From contig NZ_BCTM01000011.1 in assembly GCF_001571285.1 (NCBI RefSeq), positions 62,001 to 126,000 of the forward strand: a stretch of 64,000 nucleotides of DNA, written 5' to 3'. The translations under genes were made by a program, and so were the position numbers. A model generated the notes under the pieces. The model was not told where the DNA came from and made no database searches. It saw only the letters and a list, made by a program, of their open reading frames with translations. The stretch comes from Kluyvera cryocrescens NBRC 102467 (GTDB lineage Bacteria; Pseudomonadota; Gammaproteobacteria; Enterobacterales; Enterobacteriaceae). Every line of letters starts with the position of its first letter. The first letter of the stretch is position 1. Shown piece by piece: positions 1-10,181 of the stretch.

Positions 1-260
1 TCGCGCCGCTGCAGCGCTATCTGACCGGCGATAACATTCGCTTGTACTGCTTTGGCCGTGACGGCGGTGAACTGGCCGCGCTGCGTCCGGAAATTGCCAC
101 GCAAACGGAAACCATGGAGCAGGCGATGCGTTTGCTCGCACCGTTGGTGAAAAACGGCGATATGGTTCTGCTGTCGCCAGCCTGCGCCAGCCTCGATCAG
201 TTTAAAAGCTTTGAGCAACGCGGTGACGTCTTTGCTCGTCTGGCGAAGGAGTTAGGTTGA
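1..260 (+). CDS. murD: UDP-N-acetylmuramoyl-L-alanine--D-glutamate ligase, C-terminal part
   Basis: This is the end of MurD, which adds D-glutamate to UDP-MurNAc-L-Ala in the cytoplasm during peptidoglycan precursor synthesis. The gene starts before the window, and the first complete codon is at base 3. About 85 C-terminal residues are visible. They include the Mur-ligase C-terminal domain motif [11 protein letters not shown] and the ending RLAKELG, both as in E. coli MurD. The TGA stop at 258-260 shares one base with the ftsW start, which is the usual tight coupling of the dcw cluster. Identification rests on sequence similarity plus position directly before ftsW-murG-murC. Confidence 0.97.
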   Translation, partial: APLQRYLTGDNIRLYCFGRDGGELAALRPEIATQTETMEQAMRLLAPLVKNGDMVLLSPACASLDQFKSFEQRGDVFARLAKELG

Positions 261-1519
261 TGCGTTTTTCGCTCCCGCGCCTGAGACTGCCTCAACTGAG
301 GCTGCCGCGTTTGCCGGGCATGGGCATTTTCGCATGGCTGTTTGCTGCGCTGAAAGGCTGGGTAATGGGCTCTCGGGATAAAGATTCCGACAGCCTGATC
401 ATGTACGACCGCATGCTGCTGTGGCTGACGTTTGGTCTGGCGGCCATTGGTTTTATCATGGTGACCTCGGCGTCAATGCCGGTCGGACAGCGCCTGGCGA
501 ACGATCCATTCCTGTTCGCCAAGCGTGATGGGCTGTATCTGCTGCTGGCGCTTGGGTTATCGCTGATTACCCTGCGTATGCCGATGGCCTTCTGGCAGCG
601 GCACAGCACCTTTATGTTGATTGCTTCTATCGGGATGTTGTTGGTCGTTCTGGTGGTGGGGAGCTCGGTTAACGGGGCATCGCGTTGGATTGCTTTCGGC
701 CCTCTGCGTATCCAGCCGGCCGAACTGACCAAGCTGTCGCTGTTTTGCTATATCGCCAACTATTTGGTGCGTAAGGCCGATGAAGTGCGCAACAACCTGC
801 GCGGCTTCTTAAAACCGATGGGCGTGATTTTCGTGCTGGCGATTTTACTGCTGGCGCAGCCGGACTTAGGTACCGTGGTCGTGCTATTCGTCACGACGCT
901 GGCGATGCTATTCCTGGCGGGGGCAAAGCTGTGGCAGTTCATCGCCATTATCGGCATGGGGATCTCAGCGGTGGTGCTGCTGATCCTTGCCGAACCGTAT
1001 CGTATTCGCCGCGTGACCTCCTTCTGGAACCCGTGGGAAGACCCGTTCGGTAGCGGTTACCAGCTGACGCAATCGCTGATGGCGTTTGGCCGCGGTGAAA
1101 TGTGGGGGCAGGGATTAGGCAACTCGGTACAAAAACTGGAGTATCTGCCTGAAGCGCATACCGACTTCATCTTTGCCATCATCGGCGAGGAATTGGGTTA
1201 TATCGGTGTGGTACTGGCCCTTTTAATGGTATTCTTCGTCGCTTTCCGCGCCATGTCCATCGGTCGCAAAGCGCTGGAGATTAACCAACGTTTTTCTGGC
1301 TTCCTGGCTTGCGCAATCGGCGTATGGTTCAGCTTCCAGGCGTTGGTCAACGTCGGGGCCGCGGCCGGTATGTTGCCGACCAAAGGTCTGACCCTGCCGT
1401 TGATAAGCTACGGTGGCTCCAGTCTTCTGATTATGTCGACAGCCATTACGTTCTTATTACGAATTGATTATGAAACGCGTCTGGAAAAAGCGCAGGCGTT
1501 TACCCGAGGTTCTCGATGA
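260..1519 (+). CDS. ftsW: Septal peptidoglycan glycosyltransferase FtsW (SEDS family)
   Basis: FtsW is the SEDS-family lipid II polymerase of the divisome and works with FtsI in the inner membrane. The product is 419 aa and highly hydrophobic, with about ten membrane segments. It carries the family motif [23 protein letters not shown] (partly: [17 protein letters not shown]) near residues 370-390. The ATG at 260 overlaps the murD stop; an in-frame TTG one codon upstream is less likely. E. coli FtsW is 414 aa. The extra length here lies in the cytoplasmic N-terminus, where an [13 protein letters not shown] repeat occupies roughly residues 8-21. The 3' end overlaps murG by four bases (ATGA). 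Confidence 0.97.
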   Translation: MRFSLPRLRLPQLRLPRLPGMGIFAWLFAALKGWVMGSRDKDSDSLIMYDRMLLWLTFGLAAIGFIMVTSASMPVGQRLANDPFLFAKRDGLYLLLALGLSLITLRMPMAFWQRHSTFMLIASIGMLLVVLVVGSSVNGASRWIAFGPLRIQPAELTKLSLFCYIANYLVRKADEVRNNLRGFLKPMGVIFVLAILLLAQPDLGTVVVLFVTTLAMLFLAGAKLWQFIAIIGMGISAVVLLILAEPYRIRRVTSFWNPWEDPFGSGYQLTQSLMAFGRGEMWGQGLGNSVQKLEYLPEAHTDFIFAIIGEELGYIGVVLALLMVFFVAFRAMSIGRKALEINQRFSGFLACAIGVWFSFQALVNVGAAAGMLPTKGLTLPLISYGGSSLLIMSTAITFLLRIDYETRLEKAQAFTRGSR

Positions 1520-2583
1520 GCGGTCAAACAAAGCGGTTAATGGTGATGGCGGGCGGTACTGGCGGACACGTGTTCCCAGGGCTGGCGGTTGCGCACCATT
1601 TAATGGAGCAGGGCTGGCAAGTGCGCTGGCTGGGAACCGCAGATCGTATGGAAGCTGACCTGGTGCCGAAACACGGCATTGAAATCGACTTCATTCATAT
1701 TTCCGGGCTACGTGGCAAAGGCTTGAAAGCGCTGCTGCTGGCACCGATGCGTATTTTTAACGCCTGGCGTCAGGCGCGCGCCATTATGAAACGCTTTAAG
1801 CCGGACGTCGTGCTGGGGATGGGCGGTTATGTTTCCGGGCCTGGAGGTCTGGCGGCATGGTCGCTGGGGATCCCGGTGGTGCTGCATGAGCAAAACGGTA
1901 TTGCCGGTCTGACTAACAAATGGCTGGCGAAGATTGCCACCAAAGTGATGCAGGCTTTCCCTGGCGCATTCGCCCATGCGGAGGTTGTCGGTAACCCGGT
2001 GCGCGTTGATGTGCTTGCGCTTCCGTTGCCGGAACAGCGCCTGGTCGGTCGCGATGGCCCGATTCGTGTGCTGGTGGTTGGTGGCTCTCAGGGCGCTCGC
2101 GTTCTTAACCAGACCGTGCCACAGGTTGCGGCGCTGTTGGGTGATGCGGTCACTATCTGGCATCAGAGCGGCAAAGGCGGTCAGCAGACCGTTGAGCAGG
2201 CATATGCAGATGCCGGCCAGCTGCAGCATAAAGTGACAGAATTTATTGATGACATGGCGGCCGCCTATGCATGGGCTGACGTGGTCGTCTGCCGCTCCGG
2301 TGCGCTGACGGTCAGTGAAATTGCTGCTGCTGGGCTACCGGCGATCTTTGTGCCGTTCCAGCATAAAGATCGGCAGCAGTACTGGAATGCGTTACCGCTG
2401 GAAAAAGCGGGCGCGGCAAAGATTTTTGAGCAACCTCAGTTTACCGCGCAAGCGGTCGCCGACACGCTGGCGAGCTGGGATCGCAGAACATTACTGGAGA
2501 TGGCCGAGCGCGCACGCGCAGCGGCTATCCCGGATGCTACCGAGCGGGTAGCAAAAGAAGTGAGCCTGGCAGCTAAGGCTTAA
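1516..2583 (+). CDS. murG: UDP-GlcNAc:lipid I N-acetylglucosaminyltransferase MurG
   Basis: MurG transfers GlcNAc from UDP-GlcNAc to lipid I at the inner face of the inner membrane, making lipid II. It is 355 aa, the E. coli length. The N-terminal glycine-rich loop [10 protein letters not shown] is at about residues 13-22, and the second GT-B loop GGSQGAR at about 190-196. The nucleotide-sugar end of the fold shows [17 protein letters not shown] at about 261-277. The start overlaps ftsW by four bases, so translation is probably coupled. A 54-base gap separates it from murC. Confidence 0.98.
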   Translation: MSGQTKRLMVMAGGTGGHVFPGLAVAHHLMEQGWQVRWLGTADRMEADLVPKHGIEIDFIHISGLRGKGLKALLLAPMRIFNAWRQARAIMKRFKPDVVLGMGGYVSGPGGLAAWSLGIPVVLHEQNGIAGLTNKWLAKIATKVMQAFPGAFAHAEVVGNPVRVDVLALPLPEQRLVGRDGPIRVLVVGGSQGARVLNQTVPQVAALLGDAVTIWHQSGKGGQQTVEQAYADAGQLQHKVTEFIDDMAAAYAWADVVVCRSGALTVSEIAAAGLPAIFVPFQHKDRQQYWNALPLEKAGAAKIFEQPQFTAQAVADTLASWDRRTLLEMAERARAAAIPDATERVAKEVSLAAKA

Positions 2584-2637
2584 TCATCGCGGCGCATTTG
2601 CGTCGCCCGAATTTGTAGAAGTGATGGCGTTTAGAGA

Positions 2638-4113
2638 ATGAATACACAACAACTGGCGAAACTGCGTTCTATCGTGCCCGAGATGCGTCGCGTCCGGCAC
2701 ATTCACTTTGTTGGCATCGGCGGCGCCGGGATGGGCGGTATTGCCGAAGTATTAGCCAACGAAGGGTATCAGATTAGCGGTTCCGATCTCGCGCCGAACC
2801 CGGTGACGCAGCAGTTGGCTCAATTGGGCGCCACCATTTATTTCAACCATCGCCCGGAAAACGTTCGCGATGCGAGCGTGGTCGTGGTCTCTACGGCGAT
2901 TTCTGCGGATAACCCGGAAATCGTGGCAGCACATGAAGCGCGTATTCCGGTGATTCGTCGCGCGGAGATGCTGGCGGAGCTGATGCGTTTTCGCCACGGT
3001 ATTGCGATTGCTGGCACCCACGGCAAAACGACCACCACAGCGATGGTATCCAGCATTTATGCGGAAGCCGGGCTTGACCCGACCTTTGTTAACGGTGGAT
3101 TGGTGAAAGCAGCGGGCGTCCATGCGCGTTTGGGCCACAGCCGTTATCTGATCGCGGAAGCGGATGAGAGCGATGCGTCGTTCCTGCATTTGCAGCCGAT
3201 GGTGGCGATTGTCACCAACATCGAAGCTGACCATATGGATACCTACCAGGGCGACTTTGAGAATTTAAAACAGACCTTTATTAATTTCCTACACAATTTG
3301 CCGTTTTATGGTCGTGCGGTGATGTGCGTGGACGATCCGGTGATTCGCGAGCTTCTGCCGCGCGTAGGTCGCCAGACCACCACCTACGGTTTTAGTGATG
3401 ACGCCGACGTACGCGTTGAAGACTACCAGCAGATTGGCCCGCAGGGGCACTTCACGCTGGTGCGCCAGGATAAAGAAAACCTGCGCGTGACGCTCAATGC
3501 GCCAGGTCGTCACAATGCGCTGAACGCCGCAGCCGCCGTTGCAGTCGCGACTGAAGAAGGGATTGAAGACGACGCGATTCTGCGCGCGCTGGAAAGCTTC
3601 CAGGGCACCGGTCGCCGCTTTGATTTCCTCGGCGAATTCCCGCTGGCTGAAGTGAATGGTCAGGACGGTTCCGCGATGCTGGTGGACGACTACGGCCACC
3701 ACCCAACGGAAGTGGATGCCACGATTAAAGCCGCACGCGCGGGCTGGCCGGATAAAAAGCTGGTGATGGTTTTCCAGCCGCACCGTTACACCCGTACGCG
3801 CGATCTGTACGATGATTTTGCTAACGTGCTGACGCAGGTCGATGCCCTGTTGATGCTGGATGTTTACCCGGCAGGAGAAGCTCCGATCCCTGGCGCCGAT
3901 AGCCGTTCGCTGTGCCGTACCATTCGTGGACGCGGGAAAGTGGATCCGATTTTGATTTCCGACCCAGCACAGGTACCGGAAATGCTGGCTTCAGTACTGA
4001 CGGGTAATGATTTGGTCTTGATTCAGGGCGCGGGAAATATTGGTAAAATCGCGCGTAACTTAGCTGAAATCAAACTCAAGCCGCAAACTCAGGAGGAACC
4101 GCGTCATGGCTGA
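2638..4113 (+). CDS. murC: UDP-N-acetylmuramate--L-alanine ligase MurC
   Basis: MurC adds the first amino acid, L-alanine, to UDP-MurNAc using ATP. It is 491 aa, the expected length. The N-terminal UDP-binding motif GIGGAGMGG is at about residues 25-33, the ATP-binding P-loop GTHGKTTTT at about 126-134, and the C-terminal ligase motif [10 protein letters not shown] at about 351-360. The stop lies inside the ddlB start region: the two reading frames overlap by eight bases, and an AGGAGG ribosome site for ddlB sits within the murC 3' end at 4091-4096. Confidence 0.98.
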   Translation: MNTQQLAKLRSIVPEMRRVRHIHFVGIGGAGMGGIAEVLANEGYQISGSDLAPNPVTQQLAQLGATIYFNHRPENVRDASVVVVSTAISADNPEIVAAHEARIPVIRRAEMLAELMRFRHGIAIAGTHGKTTTTAMVSSIYAEAGLDPTFVNGGLVKAAGVHARLGHSRYLIAEADESDASFLHLQPMVAIVTNIEADHMDTYQGDFENLKQTFINFLHNLPFYGRAVMCVDDPVIRELLPRVGRQTTTYGFSDDADVRVEDYQQIGPQGHFTLVRQDKENLRVTLNAPGRHNALNAAAAVAVATEEGIEDDAILRALESFQGTGRRFDFLGEFPLAEVNGQDGSAMLVDDYGHHPTEVDATIKAARAGWPDKKLVMVFQPHRYTRTRDLYDDFANVLTQVDALLMLDVYPAGEAPIPGADSRSLCRTIRGRGKVDPILISDPAQVPEMLASVLTGNDLVLIQGAGNIGKIARNLAEIKLKPQTQEEPRHG

Positions 4114-5026
4114 TAAAATCGCGGTTCTTTTGGGGGGGACCTCAGCCGAGCGCGAAGTCTCGCTCAATTCCGGCGCTGCGGTGCTGGCGGGTCTGCGCGA
4201 AGCTGGCGTTGACGCGCATGCGGTTGACCCAAAAGAGACTGATGTTACCCAGCTGAAAAACATGGGTTTTAAGAAAGCGTTTATTGCACTGCATGGGCGC
4301 GGCGGGGAAGATGGCACGCTTCAAGGGCTTCTGGAGCTGATTTCGCTGCCTTATACCGGCAGCGGCGTAATGGCATCGGCGATTTCCATGGATAAGCTGC
4401 GCAGTAAATTATTGTGGCAGGGCGCAGGTTTACCTGTTGCTCCATGGGTAGCGATAACGCGCGAAATGTTCGAAAGTGGGCTGTCTGCAGAGGTTTTAGC
4501 GCAGGTCACTGATCTGGGTTTACCGCTGATTGTGAAGCCAAGCCGTGAAGGTTCCAGCGTCGGTATGTCAAAAGTCACGGAGAGTGACAAACTGGCCGAT
4601 GCGTTATCGCAGGCGTTTCAACATGATGACGAAGTTCTGGTGGAAAAATGGCTGAGTGGGCCTGAATTTACCGTAGCGGTGCTCGGTGAAGAAATTTTAC
4701 CGTCAGTTCGCATCCAACCTGCCGGAACCTTCTATGATTATGAGGCGAAGTATCTCTCTGATGAGACAAAATATTTCTGCCCTGGTTGTGAGGAATTAGG
4801 CCAGGAAGCTGCAATGCAGTCTTTGGTGCTGAAAGCCTGGAAAGTTTTAGGCTGTCGCGGCTGGGGACGTATAGATGTAATGCAGGACAACGACGGGCAA
4901 TATTATCTGCTGGAGGCGAACACGTCTCCGGGGATGACTAGCCATAGTCTGGTGCCGATGGCGGCGCGACAAGCGGGAATGAGCTTCTCGCAGCTGGTAG
5001 TACGAATTCTGGACCTGGCGGGGTGA
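4106..5026 (+). CDS. ddlB: D-alanine--D-alanine ligase B
   Basis: DdlB is an ATP-grasp ligase that makes the D-Ala-D-Ala dipeptide for the peptidoglycan pentapeptide. It is 306 aa, as in E. coli. The N-terminal [11 protein letters not shown] motif is at about residues 9-19, the ATP-grasp region has [11 protein letters not shown] at about 144-154, and the metal-binding [10 protein letters not shown] is near residues 268-277. It overlaps murC by eight bases and is separated from ftsQ by a single base, so it belongs to the same transcription unit. In E. coli this stretch also carries internal ftsQAZ promoters; none was resolved here. Confidence 0.97.
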   Translation: MADKIAVLLGGTSAEREVSLNSGAAVLAGLREAGVDAHAVDPKETDVTQLKNMGFKKAFIALHGRGGEDGTLQGLLELISLPYTGSGVMASAISMDKLRSKLLWQGAGLPVAPWVAITREMFESGLSAEVLAQVTDLGLPLIVKPSREGSSVGMSKVTESDKLADALSQAFQHDDEVLVEKWLSGPEFTVAVLGEEILPSVRIQPAGTFYDYEAKYLSDETKYFCPGCEELGQEAAMQSLVLKAWKVLGCRGWGRIDVMQDNDGQYYLLEANTSPGMTSHSLVPMAARQAGMSFSQLVVRILDLAG

Positions 5027-5027
5027 T

Positions 5028-5861
5028 ATGTCGCAGGCTGCGCTGAATACGCGGAACCGTGAAGAAGAGGAGTACGCCTCTTCACGGCGCAATAATGGAA
5101 CACAGTTAGTCGGTATTTTCTTCCTGCTGGCCGTGTTGTGTACCGTGTTTGTTAGCGGCTGGGTAGTGCTGGGCTGGATGGAAGATGCGCAACGTTTGCC
5201 CATCTCAAAACTGGTAGTGACCGGCGATCGTCATTACACGCGTAACGATGATATCCGTCAGTCCATTCTGGCACTGGGATCGCCGGGAACCTTTATGACT
5301 CAGGATGTGAACATCGTTCAGAGTCAGATTGAACGACTGCCGTGGATTAAACAGGCAAGCGTAAGAAAACAATGGCCGGACGAATTGAAGATTCATCTGG
5401 TTGAATATGTGCCCATTGCGCGTTGGAATGATCAGCACATGGTGGACGCGGAAGGCACGGCCTTTAGCGTACCGGCCGATCGTGCCAACAAACAGAACTT
5501 ACCTATGCTTTATGGCCCTGAAGGTAGCGCAAGCGAAGTTTTACAGGGTTATCACGACATGGGTGCGGTGCTCGCGAAAGGGAAATTCACGTTGAAGGTT
5601 GCGGCGATGACCGCGCGCCGTTCGTGGCAGCTGACGCTTGATAATGGTATCAAGCTGAATCTGGGGCGGGGCGATACGATGAAGCGGCTGGCGCGTTTTA
5701 TGGAACTGTATCCGGTTCTTTTGCAGCAGGCGCAAACAGAGGGTAATCGGATTAGCTATGTTGATTTGCGTTATGACTCGGGGGCGGCAGTAGGCTGGGA
5801 ACCTGCACCTGCGGCGGACACCAATCAACAACAGAATCAGGCACAGGCAGAACAACAATGA
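5028..5861 (+). CDS. ftsQ: Cell division protein FtsQ
   Basis: FtsQ is a bitopic divisome protein that links FtsK to FtsL/FtsB. It is 277 aa (E. coli 276), with a short charged cytoplasmic tail and one membrane segment at about residues 25-47. The POTRA domain follows and begins at [13 protein letters not shown]; a FtsQ-type periplasmic beta domain completes the protein. The C-terminus is glutamine-rich ([11 protein letters not shown]), as is common in enteric FtsQ. The start lies one base after the ddlB stop, and the stop overlaps the ftsA start by four bases. Confidence 0.96.
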   Translation: MSQAALNTRNREEEEYASSRRNNGTQLVGIFFLLAVLCTVFVSGWVVLGWMEDAQRLPISKLVVTGDRHYTRNDDIRQSILALGSPGTFMTQDVNIVQSQIERLPWIKQASVRKQWPDELKIHLVEYVPIARWNDQHMVDAEGTAFSVPADRANKQNLPMLYGPEGSASEVLQGYHDMGAVLAKGKFTLKVAAMTARRSWQLTLDNGIKLNLGRGDTMKRLARFMELYPVLLQQAQTEGNRISYVDLRYDSGAAVGWEPAPAADTNQQQNQAQAEQQ

Positions 5862-7120
5862 TCAAGGCGACGGACAGAAAACTGGTAGTTGGACTGGAGA
5901 TTGGCACTGCGAAAGTAGCCGCTTTAGTAGGGGAAGTTCTGCCCGACGGAGTGATTAATATCATTGGGGTTGGCAGTTGCCCGTCCCGAGGTATGGACAA
6001 AGGCGGAGTGAACGACCTTGAGTCGGTAGTGAAATGCGTACAGCGCGCTATCGATCAGGCCGAGCTAATGGCGGATTGCCAGATCTCTTCTGTGTATCTG
6101 GCGCTTTCCGGTAAGCACATTAGCTGTCAAAATGAGATAGGGATGGTGCCTATCTCAGAAGAAGAGGTCACGCAGGAAGATGTTGAGAACGTGGTGCACA
6201 CGGCGAAGTCTGTTCGCGTTCGTGATGAGCATCGTGTTTTACACGTTATTCCGCAAGAATACGCCATTGATTACCAGGAAGGGATTAAAAACCCGGTAGG
6301 CTTGTCCGGCGTACGTATGCAGGCCAAGGTACATTTGATTACCTGCCACAATGATATGGCAAAAAACATTGTCAAAGCGGTTGAACGTTGTGGTATGAAG
6401 GTTGATCAGCTGATTTTCGCCGGGCTGGCATCCAGTTATTCCGTATTGACGGAAGATGAACGTGAGCTGGGTGTCTGCGTTGTGGATATCGGTGGCGGTA
6501 CAATGGATATCGCGGTATACACCGGCGGTGCGCTGCGTCACACCAAAGTGATCCCTTATGCCGGGAACGTGGTGACCAGTGATATCGCTTACGCCTTCGG
6601 TACGCCACCAAGCGATGCCGAAGCGATTAAAGTGCGCCATGGCTGCGCATTAGGCTCCATTGTGGGCAAAGATGAGAGCGTTGAAGTGCCAAGCGTAGGT
6701 GGACGTCCACCGCGTAGCCTGCAGCGTCAGACATTGGCAGAAGTTATCGAGCCGCGTTATACCGAGCTTTTGAACCTCGTCAATGAAGAGATTTTACAGT
6801 TACAAGAGCAACTGCGTCAGCAAGGGGTAAAACACCACCTGGCGGCGGGGATTGTATTGACCGGCGGTGCGGCGCAAATTGAAGGGTTAGCGGCCTGCGC
6901 ACAGCGCGTGTTCCATACGCAAGTTCGTATCGGGGCACCGCTGAATATTACTGGTCTGACGGACTATGCCCAGGAGCCGTATTATTCAACGGCTGTGGGT
7001 CTGCTGCACTACGGGAAAGAGTCCCACTTAAGTGGTGAAGCAGAGGTAGAAAAGCGCGTAACCGCATCGGTTGGATCGTGGATCAAACGACTGAATAGCT
7101 GGTTACGGAAAGAGTTTTAA
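5858..7120 (+). CDS. ftsA: Cell division protein FtsA
   Basis: FtsA is an actin-like ATPase that tethers FtsZ filaments to the inner membrane and recruits later divisome proteins. It is 420 aa, the E. coli length. The actin-fold phosphate loops are visible as [15 protein letters not shown] near the N-terminus and [14 protein letters not shown] at about residues 208-221. The third ATP-binding stretch, [12 protein letters not shown], is at about 332-343. The last 15 residues ([14 protein letters not shown]) form the amphipathic membrane-targeting helix. The start overlaps ftsQ (ATGA); a 61-base gap with a small 6-bp inverted repeat precedes ftsZ. Confidence 0.98.
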   Translation: MIKATDRKLVVGLEIGTAKVAALVGEVLPDGVINIIGVGSCPSRGMDKGGVNDLESVVKCVQRAIDQAELMADCQISSVYLALSGKHISCQNEIGMVPISEEEVTQEDVENVVHTAKSVRVRDEHRVLHVIPQEYAIDYQEGIKNPVGLSGVRMQAKVHLITCHNDMAKNIVKAVERCGMKVDQLIFAGLASSYSVLTEDERELGVCVVDIGGGTMDIAVYTGGALRHTKVIPYAGNVVTSDIAYAFGTPPSDAEAIKVRHGCALGSIVGKDESVEVPSVGGRPPRSLQRQTLAEVIEPRYTELLNLVNEEILQLQEQLRQQGVKHHLAAGIVLTGGAAQIEGLAACAQRVFHTQVRIGAPLNITGLTDYAQEPYYSTAVGLLHYGKESHLSGEAEVEKRVTASVGSWIKRLNSWLRKEF

Positions 7121-7181
7121 TTTTTAAAGAGACCGGGCACGTTAGCGGTCTCAGGCGACAGGCACAAAACGGAGAGAAACT

Positions 7182-8333
7182 ATGTTTGAACCTATGGAAC
7201 TGACCAACGACGCGGTGATTAAAGTCATCGGCGTCGGTGGCGGCGGCGGTAATGCCGTTGAACACATGGTGCGCGAACGCATTGAAGGTGTTGAGTTTTT
7301 TGCTGTTAACACCGATGCGCAGGCACTGCGTAAAACGGCCGTTGGCCAGACCATCCAGATTGGTAACGGTATTACCAAAGGTCTGGGTGCAGGGGCTAAC
7401 CCGGAAGTCGGCCGTAACGCGGCTGACGAAGACCGTGAAGCGCTGCGCGCAGCACTGGAAGGTGCGGACATGGTCTTCATCGCAGCAGGCATGGGCGGCG
7501 GTACCGGTACCGGTGCAGCACCTGTCGTTGCAGAAGTAGCTAAAGATTTGGGTATTCTGACCGTTGCTGTCGTGACTAAGCCATTCAACTTTGAAGGCAA
7601 GAAGCGTATGGCGTTTGCGGAGCAGGGTATCACTGAGCTGTCCAAGCATGTGGACTCGCTGATCACCATTCCAAACGACAAACTGCTGAAAGTGCTGGGT
7701 CGTGGTATTTCTCTGCTCGATGCATTTGGCGCGGCTAACGACGTGCTGAAAGGCGCAGTGCAGGGTATCGCCGAACTGATCACCCGTCCGGGTCTGATGA
7801 ACGTCGACTTTGCAGACGTGCGTACCGTGATGTCCGAAATGGGCTATGCGATGATGGGCTCCGGCATTGCGAGCGGTGAAGACCGTGCAGAAGAAGCGGC
7901 TGAAATGGCTATCTCTTCTCCGCTGCTGGAAGATATCGACCTGTCCGGTGCTCGTGGCGTTCTGGTCAACATCACCGCGGGCTTCGACCTGCGTCTGGAT
8001 GAATTCGAAACCGTTGGTAACACCATCCGTGCGTTTGCATCGGACAATGCGACCGTGGTTATCGGTACTTCCCTTGACCCGGATATGAACGACGAACTGC
8101 GCGTGACCGTTGTGGCAACCGGTATTGGCATGGACAAACGTCCAGAGATTACCCTTGTTGCGAACAAACAGGCGCAACAGCCGGTGCTGGATCGCTATCA
8201 GCAGCACGGTATGGCTCCGTTGACGCAAGAGCAGAAACCGGCCGCTAAAGTGGTAAACGACAATACGGCGCAAACCACGAAAGAACCGGATTATCTGGAT
8301 ATCCCAGCGTTCCTGCGTAAGCAAGCTGATTAA
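7182..8333 (+). CDS. ftsZ: Cell division GTPase FtsZ
   Basis: FtsZ is the tubulin homologue that polymerises into the Z ring. It is 383 aa. The GTP-binding signature GGGTGTGAAP is at about residues 106-115, the N-terminal GVGGGGGNAV loop is near residues 18-27, and the catalytic T7 loop region follows NVDFADV. The C-terminal tail DYLDIPAFLRKQAD is the conserved peptide that binds FtsA and ZipA. A good GGAGAG ribosome site lies just before the ATG. A linker of about 50 residues separates the core from the tail, as in E. coli. Confidence 0.99.
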   Translation: MFEPMELTNDAVIKVIGVGGGGGNAVEHMVRERIEGVEFFAVNTDAQALRKTAVGQTIQIGNGITKGLGAGANPEVGRNAADEDREALRAALEGADMVFIAAGMGGGTGTGAAPVVAEVAKDLGILTVAVVTKPFNFEGKKRMAFAEQGITELSKHVDSLITIPNDKLLKVLGRGISLLDAFGAANDVLKGAVQGIAELITRPGLMNVDFADVRTVMSEMGYAMMGSGIASGEDRAEEAAEMAISSPLLEDIDLSGARGVLVNITAGFDLRLDEFETVGNTIRAFASDNATVVIGTSLDPDMNDELRVTVVATGIGMDKRPEITLVANKQAQQPVLDRYQQHGMAPLTQEQKPAAKVVNDNTAQTTKEPDYLDIPAFLRKQAD

Positions 8334-8364
8334 GAATTAGCTGGAATTAGGGAATCTGCGCTCT

Positions 8365-8404
8365 TTGTGCTAAACTGGCCCACCGAATGTATAGTACACT
8401 TCGG
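8365..8404 (+). promoter_or_regulatory. Candidate lpxC promoter with dyad
   Basis: The ftsZ-lpxC gap holds a TATAGT hexamer at 8390-8395, with TTGTGC 19 bases upstream at 8365-8370. The -10 box lies inside a CCGAA...TTCGG dyad (8383-8387 and 8400-8404). The long spacer makes this only a candidate, but lpxC in E. coli does have its own promoter in this gap. Confidence 0.35.
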
Positions 8405-8412
8405 TTGGATAG

Positions 8413-9351
<939 letters not shown>

Positions 9352-9371
9352 GCCTAACCATCGCGTAAATT

Positions 9372-9426
9372 CGACTGGCAACCTGGCACTCTCTCCGGTC
9401 AGGGAACCAGTCGTTTTTTCTTTTTT
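9372..9426 (+). terminator. Rho-independent terminator after lpxC
   Basis: CGACTGG at 9372-9378 pairs with CCAGTCG at 9407-9413, followed by a long T-rich run. The loop is large and can fold internally. The position 20 bases after the lpxC stop fits the end of the dcw cluster. Confidence 0.7.
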
Positions 9427-9614
9427 GACCCCTCTTCATTCTTCTTTTCTGCTATGGGTGTTTCTGGAAAGATCACACTCCTGCGCGACCGCTGTTTTCT
9501 TGAGCCATTTTTCGCTGATGAATTCGTCAATACTGCTGCTGTAGAGCTGCATTAATGGTAATATCTGGGCGCTAAAATAGAATAATGACAATAAAAACGA
9601 AGGTGGAACATTAC

Positions 9615-10118
9615 GTGAGTGGAATGCTGACGCGCTGGCGACAGTTTGGTAGACGCTACTTCTGGCCGCATCTCCTGTTGGGGATGGTTGCTGCTGGATT
9701 TGGCCTGCCTGCACTTGCGAATAATACCGAACCCGCCTCGCCTACCCGTACGACGGCCAGCAACCATAGCCCGTCACAGAAAATCGATTTTACGCAGCTG
9801 GCGCGGCTGGAAAATAATCGCCGTCCTTCTTTCAACGTCGATTACTGGCATCAGCACGCTATTCGTACGGTTATCCGTCACCTCTCTTTTGCCATGGTGC
9901 CGACTGCGCTTCCGGTTGCAGAAACCGCATCGCCGCTGCAGGCGCAGCATCTGGCGTTACTTGATTCGCTGAATGCGTTACTAAATGTAGAAAGCCAACC
10001 GTCGCTTGTCATTGCGCAGGCCGCGGTACTACCTGCTTCACCTCCTCTGGTTTTTAACATTCCGTCCTGGGTTAGCCAGGTACATGGGATCCGCGCAGGA
10101 CCGCAGCGCCTCGTCTGA
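9615..10118 (+). CDS. secM: Secretion monitor SecM
   Basis: SecM is a periplasm-directed peptide whose translation stalls when Sec export is slow, which exposes the downstream secA ribosome site. The GTG at 9615 is the best start: it gives [12 protein letters not shown], matching E. coli, preceded by an AAGGTGGA ribosome site, and a 167-aa product (E. coli 170). An in-frame ATG 30 bases upstream is less likely. A long signal peptide with the AGFGLPALA cleavage region covers about residues 1-37. The middle is diverged, but the C-terminus keeps the arrest motif. secA follows after 63 bases. Confidence 0.94.
   Translation: MSGMLTRWRQFGRRYFWPHLLLGMVAAGFGLPALANNTEPASPTRTTASNHSPSQKIDFTQLARLENNRRPSFNVDYWHQHAIRTVIRHLSFAMVPTALPVAETASPLQAQHLALLDSLNALLNVESQPSLVIAQAAVLPASPPLVFNIPSWVSQVHGIRAGPQRLV
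10053..10103 (+). promoter_or_regulatory. SecM ribosome arrest motif
   Basis: The codons encode [17 protein letters not shown], which keeps the FxxxxW and GIRAGP elements at the E. coli spacing. The residue after Trp is Val instead of the Ile of E. coli SecM. In E. coli this peptide stalls the ribosome with the last proline codon in the A site and opens the secA leader. Confidence 0.9.
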
Positions 10119-10181
10119 AAATAACCGTTTTATCCTTTTATTTTTATGACTCCGAAATGTCGGGGCGTTTGAGATTTTATT

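Noticed and set aside
7083-8324. Long open frame antisense to ftsZ
   Set aside because: It lies wholly opposite the highly conserved ftsZ coding sequence; composition is that of a codon-bias shadow.
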